Source: Paenibacillus sinensis
GTDB lineage: Bacteria > Bacillota > Bacilli > Paenibacillales > Paenibacillaceae
DNA length: 64,000 nucleotides
NCBI RefSeq assembly: GCF_019904155.1
Contig: NZ_JAHCMB010000148.1
Location: forward strand, 167,971 to 231,970
Direction: 5' to 3'
Part shown: positions 18,237 to 27,822 of the stretch, piece after piece
How positions within the stretch are numbered: the first letter of the stretch is position 1
How the letters are laid out: each line of letters starts with the position of its first letter
Notes under the pieces: model-generated
What the model was told of the DNA's origin: nothing
The model's input: the letters and a program-made list of their open reading frames with translations, nothing else
Database searches by the model: none
Made by a program: the position numbers and the translations under genes

Positions 18237-18293
18237 CTTGTACGGTCGATTTCGGGTGCCCGAAATCAAAGTCACCGTTGGCTGCTGCTGCTG

Positions 18294-20390
18294 TTAAGCA
18301 TTGGTCTCGGCGGTAAGCACCGCTTTGCGGGACAGGTTGACACGTCCCTGCTGGTCGATCTCGGTAACCTTGACGGTAATCGTATCACCAATCGCGACAA
18401 CATCCTCAACCTTGCCGACGCGCTCTGTGGAGAGCTGGGAGATGTGCACAAGCCCGTCTTTGCCCGGCAGAATTTCCACAAATGCGCCGAACTTCTCGAT
18501 CCGTTTTACCGTACCGACATAGATTTCGCCTACGACAACTTCGCGAACGATGCCTTCGATAATGGAACGGGCTTTCTGGTTCATTTCATCATTCGAAGAG
18601 GCGATAAATACGCGGCCGTCCTGCTCGATGTCGATCTTCACGCCGGTTTCTTCAATGATCTTGTTGATGATCTTGCCGCCAGCTCCGATAACGTCGCGAA
18701 TTTTATCCGGATTGATCTGCATAATGATGATTTTAGGCGCATATTGGGAGAGGCTCTCTCTCGGTTTCGAGATGGCTTCCATCATTTTGCTCAGGATAAA
18801 CATCCGGCCTTCCTTGGCCTGCTCCAGCGCTTCCTGAAGAATCTTCCGGTCGATGCCGTCGATCTTGATATCCATCTGGATCGCCGTTACGCCTTCAGCG
18901 GTTCCCGCAACCTTGAAGTCCATATCGCCGAGATGGTCTTCCATGCCTTGAATATCGGTCAGAATGGAGACATGCTCTCCGTCCTTGATCAGACCCATAG
19001 CTACACCGGCAACCGGCGCCTTGATTGGCACGCCCGCATCCATCATCGCCAGGGTGCTGGCGCAGATGCTCGCCTGAGAGGTCGAACCGTTCGATTCCAG
19101 CACTTCGGATACAAGACGGATCGTGTACGGGAATTCCGTTTCATTCGGAATAACCTTGGACAGTGCGCGCTCGCCGAGCGCTCCATGACCGATTTCACGG
19201 CGTCCCGGTGCTCTGAGCGGACGGGCTTCGCCTACGCTAAACGGCGGGAAATTGTAATGGTGCATGAACCGCTTCGTTTCCGTCAGATCGATGCCGTCCA
19301 GAATCTGCACATCCCCGAGGGCGCCGAGCGTACATATGCTAAGTGCCTGGGTTTGACCGCGTGTGAACAGACCCGAACCGTGCGTACGTGGCAGCAGTGC
19401 GGTGTCGCACTCGATCGGGCGGATTTCGTTCAGCTTACGACCGTCCGGACGAACCTTCTCATGCGTGATGAGGCGTCTGACTTCCTCTTTGACGATGTCG
19501 TGAAGCACTTCCTTCACATCGGCAATAAGCTCAGGCGTCTCGATGTATTTCTCCGTGAAGACTTCCACGGTTTCATTGCTAATGGCATCGATGGCATCCT
19601 GACGGGCATGCTTCTCGGCGATTTTAACCGCTTCGACAAGCCGTTCCTGCGCAAAGGCGCGAACTTCGGCATTCACGTCAGCATTGACGGCATGCAGTTT
19701 GACCGCCATTTTTTCCTTACCGGCTAATTCCACCAGCTCTTCAATCTTCGCGACAATACTGCGGATTTCTTCATGACCAAACATAATTGCTTCGAGCATG
19801 ATTTCTTCCGGCACTTCATTCGCTTCCGCTTCCACCATCATGATGGCGTCTTTGGTTCCCGCCACGACGAGATAGATGTCGCTTTCTTCCTGTTGGGCAA
19901 TCGTCGGATTAACAACGAACTGGCCGCCGGTGCGACCTACAACAACGCCGCCGATTGGACCGCTGAATGGCACATCCGAAATGCTTAGCGCAGCCGAAGT
20001 TCCGATCATGGCTGCAATTTCAGGCGTGCAGTCCTGGTCCACACTCATCACAAGGTTCAGCACCTGTACGTCGTTGCGGAAGCCTTCCGGGAACAACGGG
20101 CGAATCGGACGGTCGGTCAGCCGGCTGGACAGAATCGCCTTCTCGCTAGGTCTTCCTTCGCGCTTGATGAAGCCGCCGGGAATTTTACCTACCGCATAAA
20201 GACGCTCTTCATAGTTGACGGTCAGCGGGAAGAAATCGAGATCCTTCGGCTCACTGGAAGCTGTTACCGTACATAGCACCGAGGTATCGCCATAGCGGAC
20301 CATAACCGCAGCGTTGGCCTGCTTGGCAAGCCGCCCCGTCTCCAGAACAAGGGTTCTGCCTCCGAGCTGCATTTCTACTTGTTTTTGCAT
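18294..20390 (-). CDS. pnp: polyribonucleotide nucleotidyltransferase (PNPase)
   Basis: A 698-residue phosphorolytic 3'-5' exoribonuclease: two RNase PH domains (about 1-220 and 310-540), an alpha-helical domain between them, a KH domain (about 553-615, [22 protein letters not shown]) and an S1 domain (about 620-690). Phosphate- and metal-site sequences such as [20 protein letters not shown] are intact. The start is ATG 20390 after AAGGAGGG. It follows rpsO and two terminators, and a candidate promoter of its own is at 20482-20509. The leader carries a hairpin (ATAGGG/CCCTAT, 20431-20455), a possible target for autoregulation as known in other bacteria. Confidence 0.97.
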   Translation of the reverse strand: MQKQVEMQLGGRTLVLETGRLAKQANAAVMVRYGDTSVLCTVTASSEPKDLDFFPLTVNYEERLYAVGKIPGGFIKREGRPSEKAILSSRLTDRPIRPLFPEGFRNDVQVLNLVMSVDQDCTPEIAAMIGTSAALSISDVPFSGPIGGVVVGRTGGQFVVNPTIAQQEESDIYLVVAGTKDAIMMVEAEANEVPEEIMLEAIMFGHEEIRSIVAKIEELVELAGKEKMAVKLHAVNADVNAEVRAFAQERLVEAVKIAEKHARQDAIDAISNETVEVFTEKYIETPELIADVKEVLHDIVKEEVRRLITHEKVRPDGRKLNEIRPIECDTALLPRTHGSGLFTRGQTQALSICTLGALGDVQILDGIDLTETKRFMHHYNFPPFSVGEARPLRAPGRREIGHGALGERALSKVIPNETEFPYTIRLVSEVLESNGSTSQASICASTLAMMDAGVPIKAPVAGVAMGLIKDGEHVSILTDIQGMEDHLGDMDFKVAGTAEGVTAIQMDIKIDGIDRKILQEALEQAKEGRMFILSKMMEAISKPRESLSQYAPKIIIMQINPDKIRDVIGAGGKIINKIIEETGVKIDIEQDGRVFIASSNDEMNQKARSIIEGIVREVVVGEIYVGTVKRIEKFGAFVEILPGKDGLVHISQLSTERVGKVEDVVAIGDTITVKVTEIDQQGRVNLSRKAVLTAETNA

Positions 20391-20481
20391 AAAGTCCCTC
20401 CTTGGATGTTCAAGATCGTGTTATCTTAGGATAGGGCTGTTCGTCCTCTCCCTATTCATTGAAGCAGCGGCTTGGCCTTGC

Positions 20482-20509
20482 GTTATAACGATAACTGGGT
20501 TTGTTGCAA
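20482..20509 (-). promoter_or_regulatory. candidate sigma-A promoter of pnp
   Basis: On the minus strand TTGCAA (20509-20504), 16 bases, TATAAC (20487-20482), just after the terminator at 20511-20556 and about 90 bases before the pnp start. Confidence 0.45.
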
Positions 20510-20510
20510 G

Positions 20511-20556
20511 CAAAAAGACGGCCCGGCCTTTCGCTACAGGGAAAAGCAGCCGTCTT
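20511..20556 (-). terminator. distal terminator of rpsO
   Basis: AAGACGGC/GCCGTCTT, loop of 26 bases, followed by TTTTTGC on the minus strand. Confidence 0.72.
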
Positions 20557-20605
20557 CCTACGTCCAAATGGCCGCATACGAATTGCTAAATTTTTCCTTA
20601 ATTTT

Positions 20606-20671
20606 CAAAAAGCAACCCAGCTGTCCCGCTGCCGCTTCTCGGAAGCACATACGGTAAACAACCAGGCTGCT
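20606..20671 (-). terminator. proximal terminator-like hairpin of rpsO
   Basis: A 10-bp stem including G-U pairs (20662-20671 with 20611-20620) enclosing a small GCTTC/GAAGC hairpin, followed by TTTTTGAAAATT on the minus strand, 23 bases after the rpsO stop. Confidence 0.5.
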
Positions 20672-20693
20672 TTCTTGGTAAACTTATGGATTA

Positions 20694-20963
20694 TTAACGA
20701 CGCAATCCCAGTTTCTCGATCAAAGCACTGTAACGCTGCACGTCTTTGTTCTTCAAATAAGCGAGCAGCTTACGGCGTTGACCTACCATCTTCAGCAATC
20801 CGCGACGGGAATGATGATCCTTCTTGTGCGTACGCAGGTGGTCGGTCAGATTAACGATGTTCTCCGTAAGGATAGCAATTTGCACTTCAGGAGATCCGGT
20901 ATCGGATTCGTGAGTTTTGTGCTCGTCGATCAGTTGTTGCTTGCGTTCTTGAGTCAATGCCAT
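20694..20963 (-). CDS. rpsO: 30S ribosomal protein S15
   Basis: An 89-residue S15 protein ([19 protein letters not shown]..., [24 protein letters not shown]). It binds the 16S rRNA three-way junction in the platform. The start is ATG 20963, preceded by AAGGAGGTGA; the longer frame is not used. It has its own sigma-A promoter at 21072-21100, and its leader contains a GTCACC/GGTGAC hairpin (21001-21016) that could be an S15 autoregulatory site as in related bacilli. It is followed by two terminators and then pnp, the usual rpsO-pnp order. Confidence 0.97.
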   Translation of the reverse strand: MALTQERKQQLIDEHKTHESDTGSPEVQIAILTENIVNLTDHLRTHKKDHHSRRGLLKMVGQRRKLLAYLKNKDVQRYSALIEKLGLRR

Positions 20964-21000
20964 CCTGTTCACCTCCTTCATTATAATCGCCTGTGGCCTC

Positions 21001-21016
21001 GTCACCGCCCGGTGAC
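21001..21016 (-). promoter_or_regulatory. hairpin in the rpsO leader
   Basis: A 6-bp perfect stem GTCACC/GGTGAC closed by a GGGC loop, flanked by GAG and GAGGCC, lies about 40 bases upstream of the S15 start. S15 autoregulation through leader structure is known in Geobacillus and E. coli; this element is a candidate only. Confidence 0.35.
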
Positions 21017-21071
21017 CTCGAATGACCAAGCCAAGGTTAGAGTTGCATGGGCTCGCCCGGCAACGTTAACC

Positions 21072-21100
21072 AGTATAGCACTATCAGGGACAAAAGTAAA
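21072..21100 (-). promoter_or_regulatory. sigma-A promoter of rpsO
   Basis: On the minus strand TTTACT (21100-21095), exactly 17 bases, TATACT (21077-21072), about 108 bases upstream of the rpsO start and downstream of the ribF stop. Confidence 0.65.
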
Positions 21101-21165
21101 CGCGCAAAGCGGAAAGAATAGGAATGATTCCGTCATACGGTTTGACTGCGCCTGTGTCAGTATTT

Positions 21166-22119
21166 TTAGACTTTCTTATTCTTCAAAAGATTCTCTGCCG
21201 TCTCGGCATCCTGGCGGATCTGCGAGACGAGAGCGTCGATAGAGTCGAACTTGCGCTCTGGACGGATGAACTCGACGAGTTCTACCGTCATCTCCCGGCC
21301 GTACACATCTCCGGAGAAATGGAATAAATGCACTTCGAAGCTCGGTGCCGTCACGCCTTCATGAAAAGTCGGCTTCACACCGACATTCATGACGCCCGGC
21401 AGTACGTCGCCGTCCAGATGGGCAAGAACGGCATAGACGCCCTTGGCGGGGATGACGTACCGGTCTTCCAGCCGCAAATTGGCGGTAGGGAAACCGATTG
21501 TCCGGCCCCGCTGCTCGCCATGCTCCACCACACCGCGAAGATGATAGCAGCGCCCGAACCATAGATTGGCCAGCTCCATCGCGCCAGTCTGCAGAGCCCT
21601 GCGGATGCCGGAGCTGCTCACCTTCTCACCGTTCAATTGAAACGGAGCGACGGTCTCAACCTGCATGAAATCAAGGCCCAGCTCCCGAAGCTTGTCGGCG
21701 TCGCCCTCCCCCTTGTATCCGAAACGGAAGTCAAAACCGACAACCGCCATAATGATATTCAGGGGACGCAGCATATTGGCTACAAAATCCTCCGGGCTGA
21801 CCCTGGAGAGCTGGTCGCTAAACTCAACGACATACATAATATCGACGCCCATTCCTTCGAGCAGCTTCGCTTTGTCGGCAGGGGGAGTCAAATACCCTTC
21901 ATAGTCGCCTTTACCCATAACATCCTTCGGATGGGGGTAGAACGTGATTACTGCTGCGGGAACGCCTTCTTCGCGGGCTTTCGATACCGCAGCGGAAATG
22001 ACGCTCGCATGTCCGCGGTGCAGGCCGTCAAACTGTCCGAGAGCGGCAATCTGCGGCTCCTGCGGGATTGCTTCCGCATTCCCGGGCGGCACCGGATAGG
22101 TTAACGTTACGGTTCTCAC
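21166..22119 (-). CDS. ribF: bifunctional riboflavin kinase / FAD synthetase
   Basis: A 317-residue protein with an N-terminal FAD synthetase nucleotidyltransferase domain (about 20-185; LGQFDGLHRGHASVI, VVGFDFRFGYKGEGD, VSSSGIRRAL) and a C-terminal flavokinase domain (about 187-310; GRTIGFPTANL, GVMNVGVKPTF). It makes FMN and FAD from riboflavin. The start is GTG 22119, 7 bases after AGGTGA. It follows truB after 120 bases that hold small hairpins but no clear terminator, so it is probably the last gene of the nusA-infB cluster. Confidence 0.95.
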   Translation of the reverse strand: MRTVTLTYPVPPGNAEAIPQEPQIAALGQFDGLHRGHASVISAAVSKAREEGVPAAVITFYPHPKDVMGKGDYEGYLTPPADKAKLLEGMGVDIMYVVEFSDQLSRVSPEDFVANMLRPLNIIMAVVGFDFRFGYKGEGDADKLRELGLDFMQVETVAPFQLNGEKVSSSGIRRALQTGAMELANLWFGRCYHLRGVVEHGEQRGRTIGFPTANLRLEDRYVIPAKGVYAVLAHLDGDVLPGVMNVGVKPTFHEGVTAPSFEVHLFHFSGDVYGREMTVELVEFIRPERKFDSIDALVSQIRQDAETAENLLKNKKV

Positions 22120-22239
22120 GCTGCATTCACCTGCATTTCACTGAAATAAATAGAAATAGTGCTGCCTGTTCATCCAGGCATTTATTAACGGAGAGCCGGG
22201 GGCTCCCTGGCGAGGACACAAGCCCTTTATGCTTCGCTC

Positions 22240-23163
22240 TTACTTCAGGCCAGTCTCCGAGAACACCTTCACGGGTACAATCGCCCCTGTCTCCTCGCGC
22301 TCATAAATGCCAAGAAAGACGCCCATCACGTCATATAGACGAATCGGGCCCTTCTCTTGTACTTCTGGATTGACTGCTCTTGCGGACAGACGCTGTCCCT
22401 GGAGCGCCGCCGCCCGCTTCTCGTCCGATACCGTGAAGGCAGGCATATGCGAGACGGCTTCATCCGCCGGAATCAGATAATCTTGAAGCGTTCCGTTCTG
22501 GCAGTGTTCAGCGATCTGTTCCAGCGTCAGGCATCGGTCCTCCCGGATACCCGCTGACATGGTTCGCTCAAGCCTGACCATTACGCCCGGAAGCGAAAGC
22601 GCATGTCCGATGTCCACGCACAGCGTACGGATATAAGTCCCTTTGGAGCAAAGCACCCGAAACGTAATATCGGGGTATTTGCCGTTTTGGACCATATCCA
22701 GCATTTCGATTTCGTAGATTTCGACTTCCCGGCTTTTGCGTTCCACCGTTTTGCCTTCCCGGGCAAGTTCGTAGAGCCGTTTGCCGCCAACCTTGACTGC
22801 GGAGTACATCGGAGGCGTCTGCGAAATAACGCCTTTAAATGTATTTAACGTCGTTCTTACTTCTTCCTCAGTGATATGAACCTCTTCTGCCGCTTCCGTG
22901 ATGGTGCCCGTAAGGTCCTCCGTATCGCTTGACACGCCGAGCCTTAATGTAGCGACATACTCTTTGGGCAGCTCCTGAATGTACTCGACAACCCGCGTCG
23001 CCCGTCCAAGGCATAGCGGCAGTACGCCGGTAACCTGGGGATCGAGCGTACCGGTATGGCCGATCCGCTTCATTCCGAGCAGACGCCGCGCTTTGGCGAC
23101 GACGTCATGCGAGGTAAAGCCTGCCGGCTTGTACACGGAAAGCACGCCTTCGTAGTCGCTCAT
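22240..23163 (-). CDS. truB: tRNA pseudouridine(55) synthase
   Basis: A 307-residue TruB that makes pseudouridine 55 in the tRNA T-loop. The catalytic Asp is D41 in GHTGTLDPQVTGVLPLC; VYKPAGFTSHDVV near the N-terminus and GTYIRTLCVDIG are family motifs, and a C-terminal PUA-like region follows. Its ATG overlaps the nrnA stop (ATGA), so translation is coupled. Confidence 0.96.
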   Translation of the reverse strand: MSDYEGVLSVYKPAGFTSHDVVAKARRLLGMKRIGHTGTLDPQVTGVLPLCLGRATRVVEYIQELPKEYVATLRLGVSSDTEDLTGTITEAAEEVHITEEEVRTTLNTFKGVISQTPPMYSAVKVGGKRLYELAREGKTVERKSREVEIYEIEMLDMVQNGKYPDITFRVLCSKGTYIRTLCVDIGHALSLPGVMVRLERTMSAGIREDRCLTLEQIAEHCQNGTLQDYLIPADEAVSHMPAFTVSDEKRAAALQGQRLSARAVNPEVQEKGPIRLYDVMGVFLGIYEREETGAIVPVKVFSETGLK

Positions 23164-24137
23164 AGAAGCCGGCTGACCTCCTTCACTACATGAGGAATCG
23201 CCTGTTCCAGAGGCAGATCAACCTTCGCTCCCGCGGCTCTTGTATGGCCGCCTCCACCGAAGGTCTGCGCAAGCGCCGCGACATTAACTTTGCCCGCTGA
23301 CCGGAAGCTTACCTTGACCGCCTGGTCATGAATCACCTTGAACAGCATGCCGACTTCGACGCCCTGAATATTGCGAGGATAGTTCACAATCCCTTCAAGA
23401 TCTTCATTGGCCGCCCCGCAATCCAGCATGTCCTGAGGCGTCACGCTGACCCAGGCAATGTCGCCGCCCGGCGACATCTGAAGCGTCTGGAGGGCGCGGC
23501 TCAGCACTTTCACCTGAGGGAAGGTCATTTCTTCAAGCAGCGTTTCCGCCAGCTCCGGACCGTTGACGCCGAGCGACAGCAGATCCGATGCGGCTTCCAT
23601 CACCTTAGGGGATGTATTCGTATATCGAAAACCGCCGGTATCCGTTAGAAGTCCCGTGTACAAGGCGGTAGCAATGTCGAGGTTCCAGGCGATATCGAAT
23701 GTCTTCAGGAGATCGTACAGGATTTCCGCCGTTGCGGCGGCGTCCGGTTTGATCAGCTGGACTGCTCCATACCCGTTATTGGTGGGGTGGTGATCGATAT
23801 TGACGATGGATGCTTCCGGTTCGAAGTAGCGATGGGTCAGACCCACCCGCTGAAAATCGGCGCAGTCCACGCAGATGACGTTGCTGAAGGTGCGCTCCGG
23901 AGGATTGACCGACATATCGGCAATCTTGTCCGCTTCCCACAGATATCTCATGCGCGTTGGAATCGGCCCTTCATTGAGCATACTGTATTTCTTGCCCAGA
24001 CATGAGAGAAGCCAGCCCACCGCTAGGGTTGAGCTGACTGCGTCTCCATCCGGCTGAATATGCGACACTACAAGAAAATCATCATGGTCCAGCAGAAATT
24101 GCTTCGTCTGCCGGAGACTTTGTTCATAGCTCTGCAT
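23160..24137 (-). CDS. nrnA: DHH-family phosphoesterase NrnA (oligoribonuclease / pAp phosphatase)
   Basis: A 325-residue DHH/DHHA1 protein: SHIQPDGDAVSS (motif I, about 25-36), CVDCAD, the DHH motif in NIDHHPTN (about 113-120), and the C-terminal DHHA1 signature FGGGGHTRAAGAKV. Such enzymes degrade nanoRNAs and dephosphorylate 3',5'-pAp. In B. subtilis nrnA is elsewhere in the genome; here it is inside the infB-rbfA-truB cluster, as in many other Firmicutes. It overlaps truB. Confidence 0.92.
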   Translation of the reverse strand: MQSYEQSLRQTKQFLLDHDDFLVVSHIQPDGDAVSSTLAVGWLLSCLGKKYSMLNEGPIPTRMRYLWEADKIADMSVNPPERTFSNVICVDCADFQRVGLTHRYFEPEASIVNIDHHPTNNGYGAVQLIKPDAAATAEILYDLLKTFDIAWNLDIATALYTGLLTDTGGFRYTNTSPKVMEAASDLLSLGVNGPELAETLLEEMTFPQVKVLSRALQTLQMSPGGDIAWVSVTPQDMLDCGAANEDLEGIVNYPRNIQGVEVGMLFKVIHDQAVKVSFRSAGKVNVAALAQTFGGGGHTRAAGAKVDLPLEQAIPHVVKEVSRLL

Positions 24138-24153
24138 TCGCCGTCTCCTTTAG

Positions 24154-24513
24154 TTATTCCTGTCTTTCATCCGGGCTGCCGATCTCACCCAGCAGCTTCT
24201 CGATCCGGCTGCCATATGCGACGGATTCGTCGAACTTGAAGATCAGCTCCGGCGTATGCCGGAGACGGATCGCCTTGCCAAGTTCCGTACGAAGGAAGCC
24301 GTTCGCCTTCTCGATCGCTTTGAGCGAAGCATTCTTCTGCTCATCGTCTCCGAAGACGCTCAAGTAGACTTTGGCCTGGGAGAGATCGTTCGTGACATCG
24401 ACACCCGTTACGGTGACAAAGCCAACACGCGGATCTTTGAGTTCGCCCTGAATCAGCCGGCTCAGTTCTTTCTTGATCTGTTCGCCGACACGTCCGGCTC
24501 TAATTTTGGACAT
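24154..24513 (-). CDS. rbfA: 30S ribosome-binding factor A
   Basis: A 119-residue RbfA (RAGRVGEQIKKELSRLI..., KDPRVGFVTVTGVDVTNDLSQAKVYLSVFG in the same frame), needed for late 16S rRNA/30S maturation. The start is ATG 24513 after AGAGGTGA, 19 bases after infB. The ylxP gene that separates infB and rbfA in B. subtilis is absent. Confidence 0.95.
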   Translation of the reverse strand: MSKIRAGRVGEQIKKELSRLIQGELKDPRVGFVTVTGVDVTNDLSQAKVYLSVFGDDEQKNASLKAIEKANGFLRTELGKAIRLRHTPELIFKFDESVAYGSRIEKLLGEIGSPDERQE

Positions 24514-24532
24514 AGTTCTTCACCTCTTTAAG

Positions 24533-27178
24533 TTAGCGCTCCACGGTTTCCATGATGAACGCTTCGATGATGTCGCCTTCCTGGACATCATTATAGCGTT
24601 CCAATGTAATGCCGCATTCATAACCCTGCGCCACTTCCTTCGCATCATCCTTAAAGCGTTTCAGGGAGTCGAGCTTGCCCTCGAACACGACGATGCCGCT
24701 GCGGATGACGCGTGTCTCCGCGTTCCGCGTGATTTTGCCGTCCGTAACCATACAACCGGCAACAGCTCCCACCTTGCTGATCTTGAAGACGTTGCGCACT
24801 TCGGCGTGTCCGATAACGCTCTCCTTGTACACCGGCTCCAGCATGCCCTTCATGGCTTGCTCGATCTCTTCGATGACATTGTAGATGATGTTGTGCAGAC
24901 GGACATCGACCTTCTCCTGCTCCGCAGCAGCCTTCGTCTGGGTGTCAGGACGGACGTTGAAACCGATCACGATGGCATTGGAAGCAGCAGCCAGCGTAAT
25001 GTCGGATTCGGTGATGGCGCCTGCACCGCTGTGAATGATCTTGACGCGCACGCCTTCCACTTCAATCTTGGCAAGGGAGCTCTTGAGCGCTTCGACCGAA
25101 CCCTGTACGTCGCCCTTGATGATGACGTTAAGATCCTTGATCTCGCCCTCTTTGATATGCTTGAACAGATCATCCAGCGTTACGCGGCTGTTCGTGTTGA
25201 GCTCGGATTGGCGCTGCGTAATTGCGCGCTTATCGGCGATTTGACGCGCCTTCCGCTCGTCCTCGAACACCATGAACGGATCGCCGGCCTGCGGCACTTC
25301 CGTCAAACCTGTAATTTCGATCGGAGTGGAAGGTCCGGCTTCCTTCAGTCTGCGTCCCTTGTCGTTCACCATAACGCGGACGCGTCCGAAACAGTTGCCG
25401 GCAACGAAGGCGTCGCCTACCTTCAGCGTACCGTTCTGTACGAGAATGCGGGCAACCGGACCGCGGCTCTTATCCAGCTCGGCTTCGATGACGGTACCGC
25501 GCGCCCGTTTGTCCGGGTTCGCCTTGTACTCGTTAACTTCTGCAACGAGCAGAATCATTTCGAGCAGGTCTTCAAGCCCGATGCGCTGTTTGGCGGACAC
25601 ATTAACAAAGATCGTGTCGCCGCCCCACTCTTCCGGAACAAGCTCATAGTTGGTGAGTTCCTGCTTCACGCGGTCGGGGTCTGCACCCGGCTTGTCAATT
25701 TTGTTGACCGCTACGATGATCGGAAGCCCGGCAGCTTTGGCGTGATTGATCGCTTCAACCGTCTGCGGCATAACGCCGTCGTCGGCCGCTACGACGATAA
25801 TGGTCATATCGGTAACCTGTGCTCCGCGTGCCCGCATCGCCGTAAAGGCTTCGTGACCCGGAGTATCGAGGAACGTTATTTTCTTATGATTGATTTCGAC
25901 CTGATAAGCGCCGATATGCTGGGTAATGCCGCCTGCCTCGCCGCTTGTAACATTCGTCGAACGAATAGCGTCGAGCAGGGTTGTTTTACCATGGTCGACG
26001 TGACCCATGATCGTAACAACAGGAGGACGGGCCTTCAGGTCTTCCGGAGCGTCATTCTCTTCAACCGTCTCGAAGCGGTCTTCCTCTACCGGAATCTTCA
26101 CTTCGACTTCAACGCCGAACTCGCCGGCGAGCAGTTGAATCGTGTCGATGTCAAGCTCCTGATTGATGGTAGCCATTACGCCCATCAGAATGAGCTTCTT
26201 GATAACCTCGGAAGCATCCTTGTGCAGCAGCTTGGCGGTCTCGCCGACCGTCATATTGCCGCGGACGATAATCTTCTTCGGCGTATTGTCGATCTTCTCG
26301 CGGCGTTCCGTCTGCTGCTGGTATCTGCCGCCGCGCTGGTTCTTGCCGCCGCGTCCGTTATTCCGGAAGCCTCCGCTCTTGCCGTCTTCAAAACGCTTCT
26401 GGCCTCCGCCACCGCCGGAACGGTTCTTGTTCCGGTCGCCGCCGCGGTTGAAGTCTCCGCCCTGCTGGGAACGGCTGTCACCTGTGCGCGGTGCTCCGCC
26501 TTGTCCCTGTGGACGGTTTCCGCCGCCGCCGAAGCCGCCTTGACGCTGGCCTCCGCCTTGTCCCTGCGGACGGCCTTCGCCCTGGCGCGGTGCTCCGCCT
26601 TGTCCTTGCGGACGACCGCCGCTGTTCTGGCGCGGTGCTCCGCCCTGTCCTTGCGGACGGCTTTCGCCCTGACGAGGTGCTCCGCCCTGTCCCTGCGGAC
26701 GGCCTTCACCCTGACGAGGTGCTCCGCCTTGTCCTTGCGGACGGCCGCCGCTCTGGCGCTGTGCCCCGCCTTGTCCCTGCGGACGCTGCTGAACGGAGCC
26801 GGATTGAGATCTGCGGGAATCTTGCCCGCTTTGAGGTCTAGACGACATGGTCGATTGGTTTTGATTTGATTTGTTCATACCTACCTGCTTTTCTGTTTGA
26901 TTTTTGTTGTTGCCCGGAGCATCTGCAGTTGCAGTGGCCGATTGCTGGACCGGACGGCCTCCGCTGGCGTTCTCCCTTTTCGCCGCCGCATTGCTCTTAA
27001 TATCCTTAAAGAACTGTTCCACCTTCGATACGGCGTCATTCTCCATAACGCTCATATGATTATTCACCGGAACGTTCAATCGTTTCAGGATTGTTATAAT
27101 TTCCTTGCTGCTCATGTTCAGCGATTTGGCATATTCGTAAACACGCAGTTTATCCTTGTTGTCTTGTTGTTTAGTCAA
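24533..27178 (-). CDS. infB: translation initiation factor IF-2
   Basis: An 881-residue IF-2: N-terminal IF2_N helix domain (about 10-60), a long Gly/Gln/Arg/Pro-rich disordered region (about 110-290), a second IF2_N module (about 300-355), then the GTPase with G1 GHVDHGKT (392-399), G3 DTPGHEAF, G4 NKID, and the C-terminal domains II-IV that bind fMet-tRNA. The disordered region carries seven near-identical copies of [11 protein letters not shown] (132-234). The start is TTG 27178, 8 bases after GGAGG, overlapping the end of ylxQ by 8 bases. Confidence 0.96.
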   Translation of the reverse strand: MTKQQDNKDKLRVYEYAKSLNMSSKEIITILKRLNVPVNNHMSVMENDAVSKVEQFFKDIKSNAAAKRENASGGRPVQQSATATADAPGNNKNQTEKQVGMNKSNQNQSTMSSRPQSGQDSRRSQSGSVQQRPQGQGGAQRQSGGRPQGQGGAPRQGEGRPQGQGGAPRQGESRPQGQGGAPRQNSGGRPQGQGGAPRQGEGRPQGQGGGQRQGGFGGGGNRPQGQGGAPRTGDSRSQQGGDFNRGGDRNKNRSGGGGGQKRFEDGKSGGFRNNGRGGKNQRGGRYQQQTERREKIDNTPKKIIVRGNMTVGETAKLLHKDASEVIKKLILMGVMATINQELDIDTIQLLAGEFGVEVEVKIPVEEDRFETVEENDAPEDLKARPPVVTIMGHVDHGKTTLLDAIRSTNVTSGEAGGITQHIGAYQVEINHKKITFLDTPGHEAFTAMRARGAQVTDMTIIVVAADDGVMPQTVEAINHAKAAGLPIIVAVNKIDKPGADPDRVKQELTNYELVPEEWGGDTIFVNVSAKQRIGLEDLLEMILLVAEVNEYKANPDKRARGTVIEAELDKSRGPVARILVQNGTLKVGDAFVAGNCFGRVRVMVNDKGRRLKEAGPSTPIEITGLTEVPQAGDPFMVFEDERKARQIADKRAITQRQSELNTNSRVTLDDLFKHIKEGEIKDLNVIIKGDVQGSVEALKSSLAKIEVEGVRVKIIHSGAGAITESDITLAAASNAIVIGFNVRPDTQTKAAAEQEKVDVRLHNIIYNVIEEIEQAMKGMLEPVYKESVIGHAEVRNVFKISKVGAVAGCMVTDGKITRNAETRVIRSGIVVFEGKLDSLKRFKDDAKEVAQGYECGITLERYNDVQEGDIIEAFIMETVER
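26477..26785 (-). repeat. tandem repeat inside infB
   Basis: About seven degenerate copies of a 39-57-base unit encode [11 protein letters not shown](G/S)xx in IF-2 residues 132-234. The reading frame is preserved throughout. Confidence 0.85.
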
Positions 27179-27500
27179 TCATTCCACCTCCGACATTGTC
27201 TCCGAGCTGCTTGGAGATCATTTCCGCGAATCCCTTATCCGTGACCGCCAGAACGACGCGTCCGTCTTTTCCGATTGAGGCTCCAAGCAAATCCCGGTTG
27301 AATTCGATCACGAGCGGAATATTGTAGGTCCCGCATTTGTCGCGGAATTTCTTCTGGGTATTATCCGAAGCGTCTCCCGCCAGGAGAACAAGCTTCGCTT
27401 CCGCCGAACGGACCGCTTTCAGCACGCTTTCTTCGCCGGTCACCACTTTCCCGGCCCGCATCGCGAGACCGAGATTCGACAACGCCCTACTCATCGTCAT
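27171..27500 (-). CDS. ylxQ: L7Ae-family RNA-binding protein YlxQ
   Basis: A 109-residue L7Ae/L30e/Gadd45-fold protein ([27 protein letters not shown] as start region, [20 protein letters not shown]). Relatives bind kink-turn RNA. I start it at ATG 27500, 8 bases after AAGGA, inside the 3' end of the ylxR gene (14-base overlap). It lies between ylxR and infB as in B. subtilis. Confidence 0.9.
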   Translation of the reverse strand: MTMSRALSNLGLAMRAGKVVTGEESVLKAVRSAEAKLVLLAGDASDNTQKKFRDKCGTYNIPLVIEFNRDLLGASIGKDGRVVLAVTDKGFAEMISKQLGDNVGGGMID

Positions 27501-27798
27501 CCGCAGCTTCCTTGGCGGCCAAAAACTGCTCCTCCACAGAGATAAAATCACGGGCCAGCTGCTCGTAGATTTCCTGGCTTACAGGCACCTTAAGCGCCCG
27601 GTCCAGCGCCTTGGTCTTCTGAGCGAGCTTGAAGCATTCCAGCTTACCGCAAATATAAGCACCGCGGCCTGACTTCTTGCCGGTCAGATCAATCAGCACT
27701 TCTCCACCCGGCGTTCTAACGATTCGGATCAGCTCTTTCTTCGGCATCATTTCCTGACTAGCGACGCATTTGCGCAGCGGCACTTTTTTCTGTTTCAT
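27487..27798 (-). CDS. rnpM: YlxR/RnpM family RNA-binding protein
   Basis: A 103-residue protein with the YlxR signature (PLRKCVASQEMMPK, IRIVRTPGGEVLID, GKKSGRGAYICGKLECF). YlxR was reported to modulate RNase P in B. subtilis and is also called RnpM. It follows nusA by 24 bases and overlaps ylxQ. Confidence 0.93.
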   Translation of the reverse strand: MKQKKVPLRKCVASQEMMPKKELIRIVRTPGGEVLIDLTGKKSGRGAYICGKLECFKLAQKTKALDRALKVPVSQEIYEQLARDFISVEEQFLAAKEAADDDE

Positions 27799-27822
27799 CT
27801 ACAGCCACCCGCCTTCTAAAAA

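Noticed and set aside
18216..19727. 503-codon plus-strand frame opposite pnp
   Set aside because: Antisense shadow of PNPase with no recognisable motif and no ribosome binding site.
22120..22239. Terminator between truB and ribF
   Set aside because: TGCCTG/CAGGCA and GAGCC/GGCTC stems exist but neither is followed by a convincing T-tract on the minus strand.
24473..26869. 798-codon open frame on the plus strand opposite infB
   Set aside because: Antisense shadow of infB. The Ala/Leu/Ser repeats at its end are the complement of the IF-2 RPQGQGG repeats.
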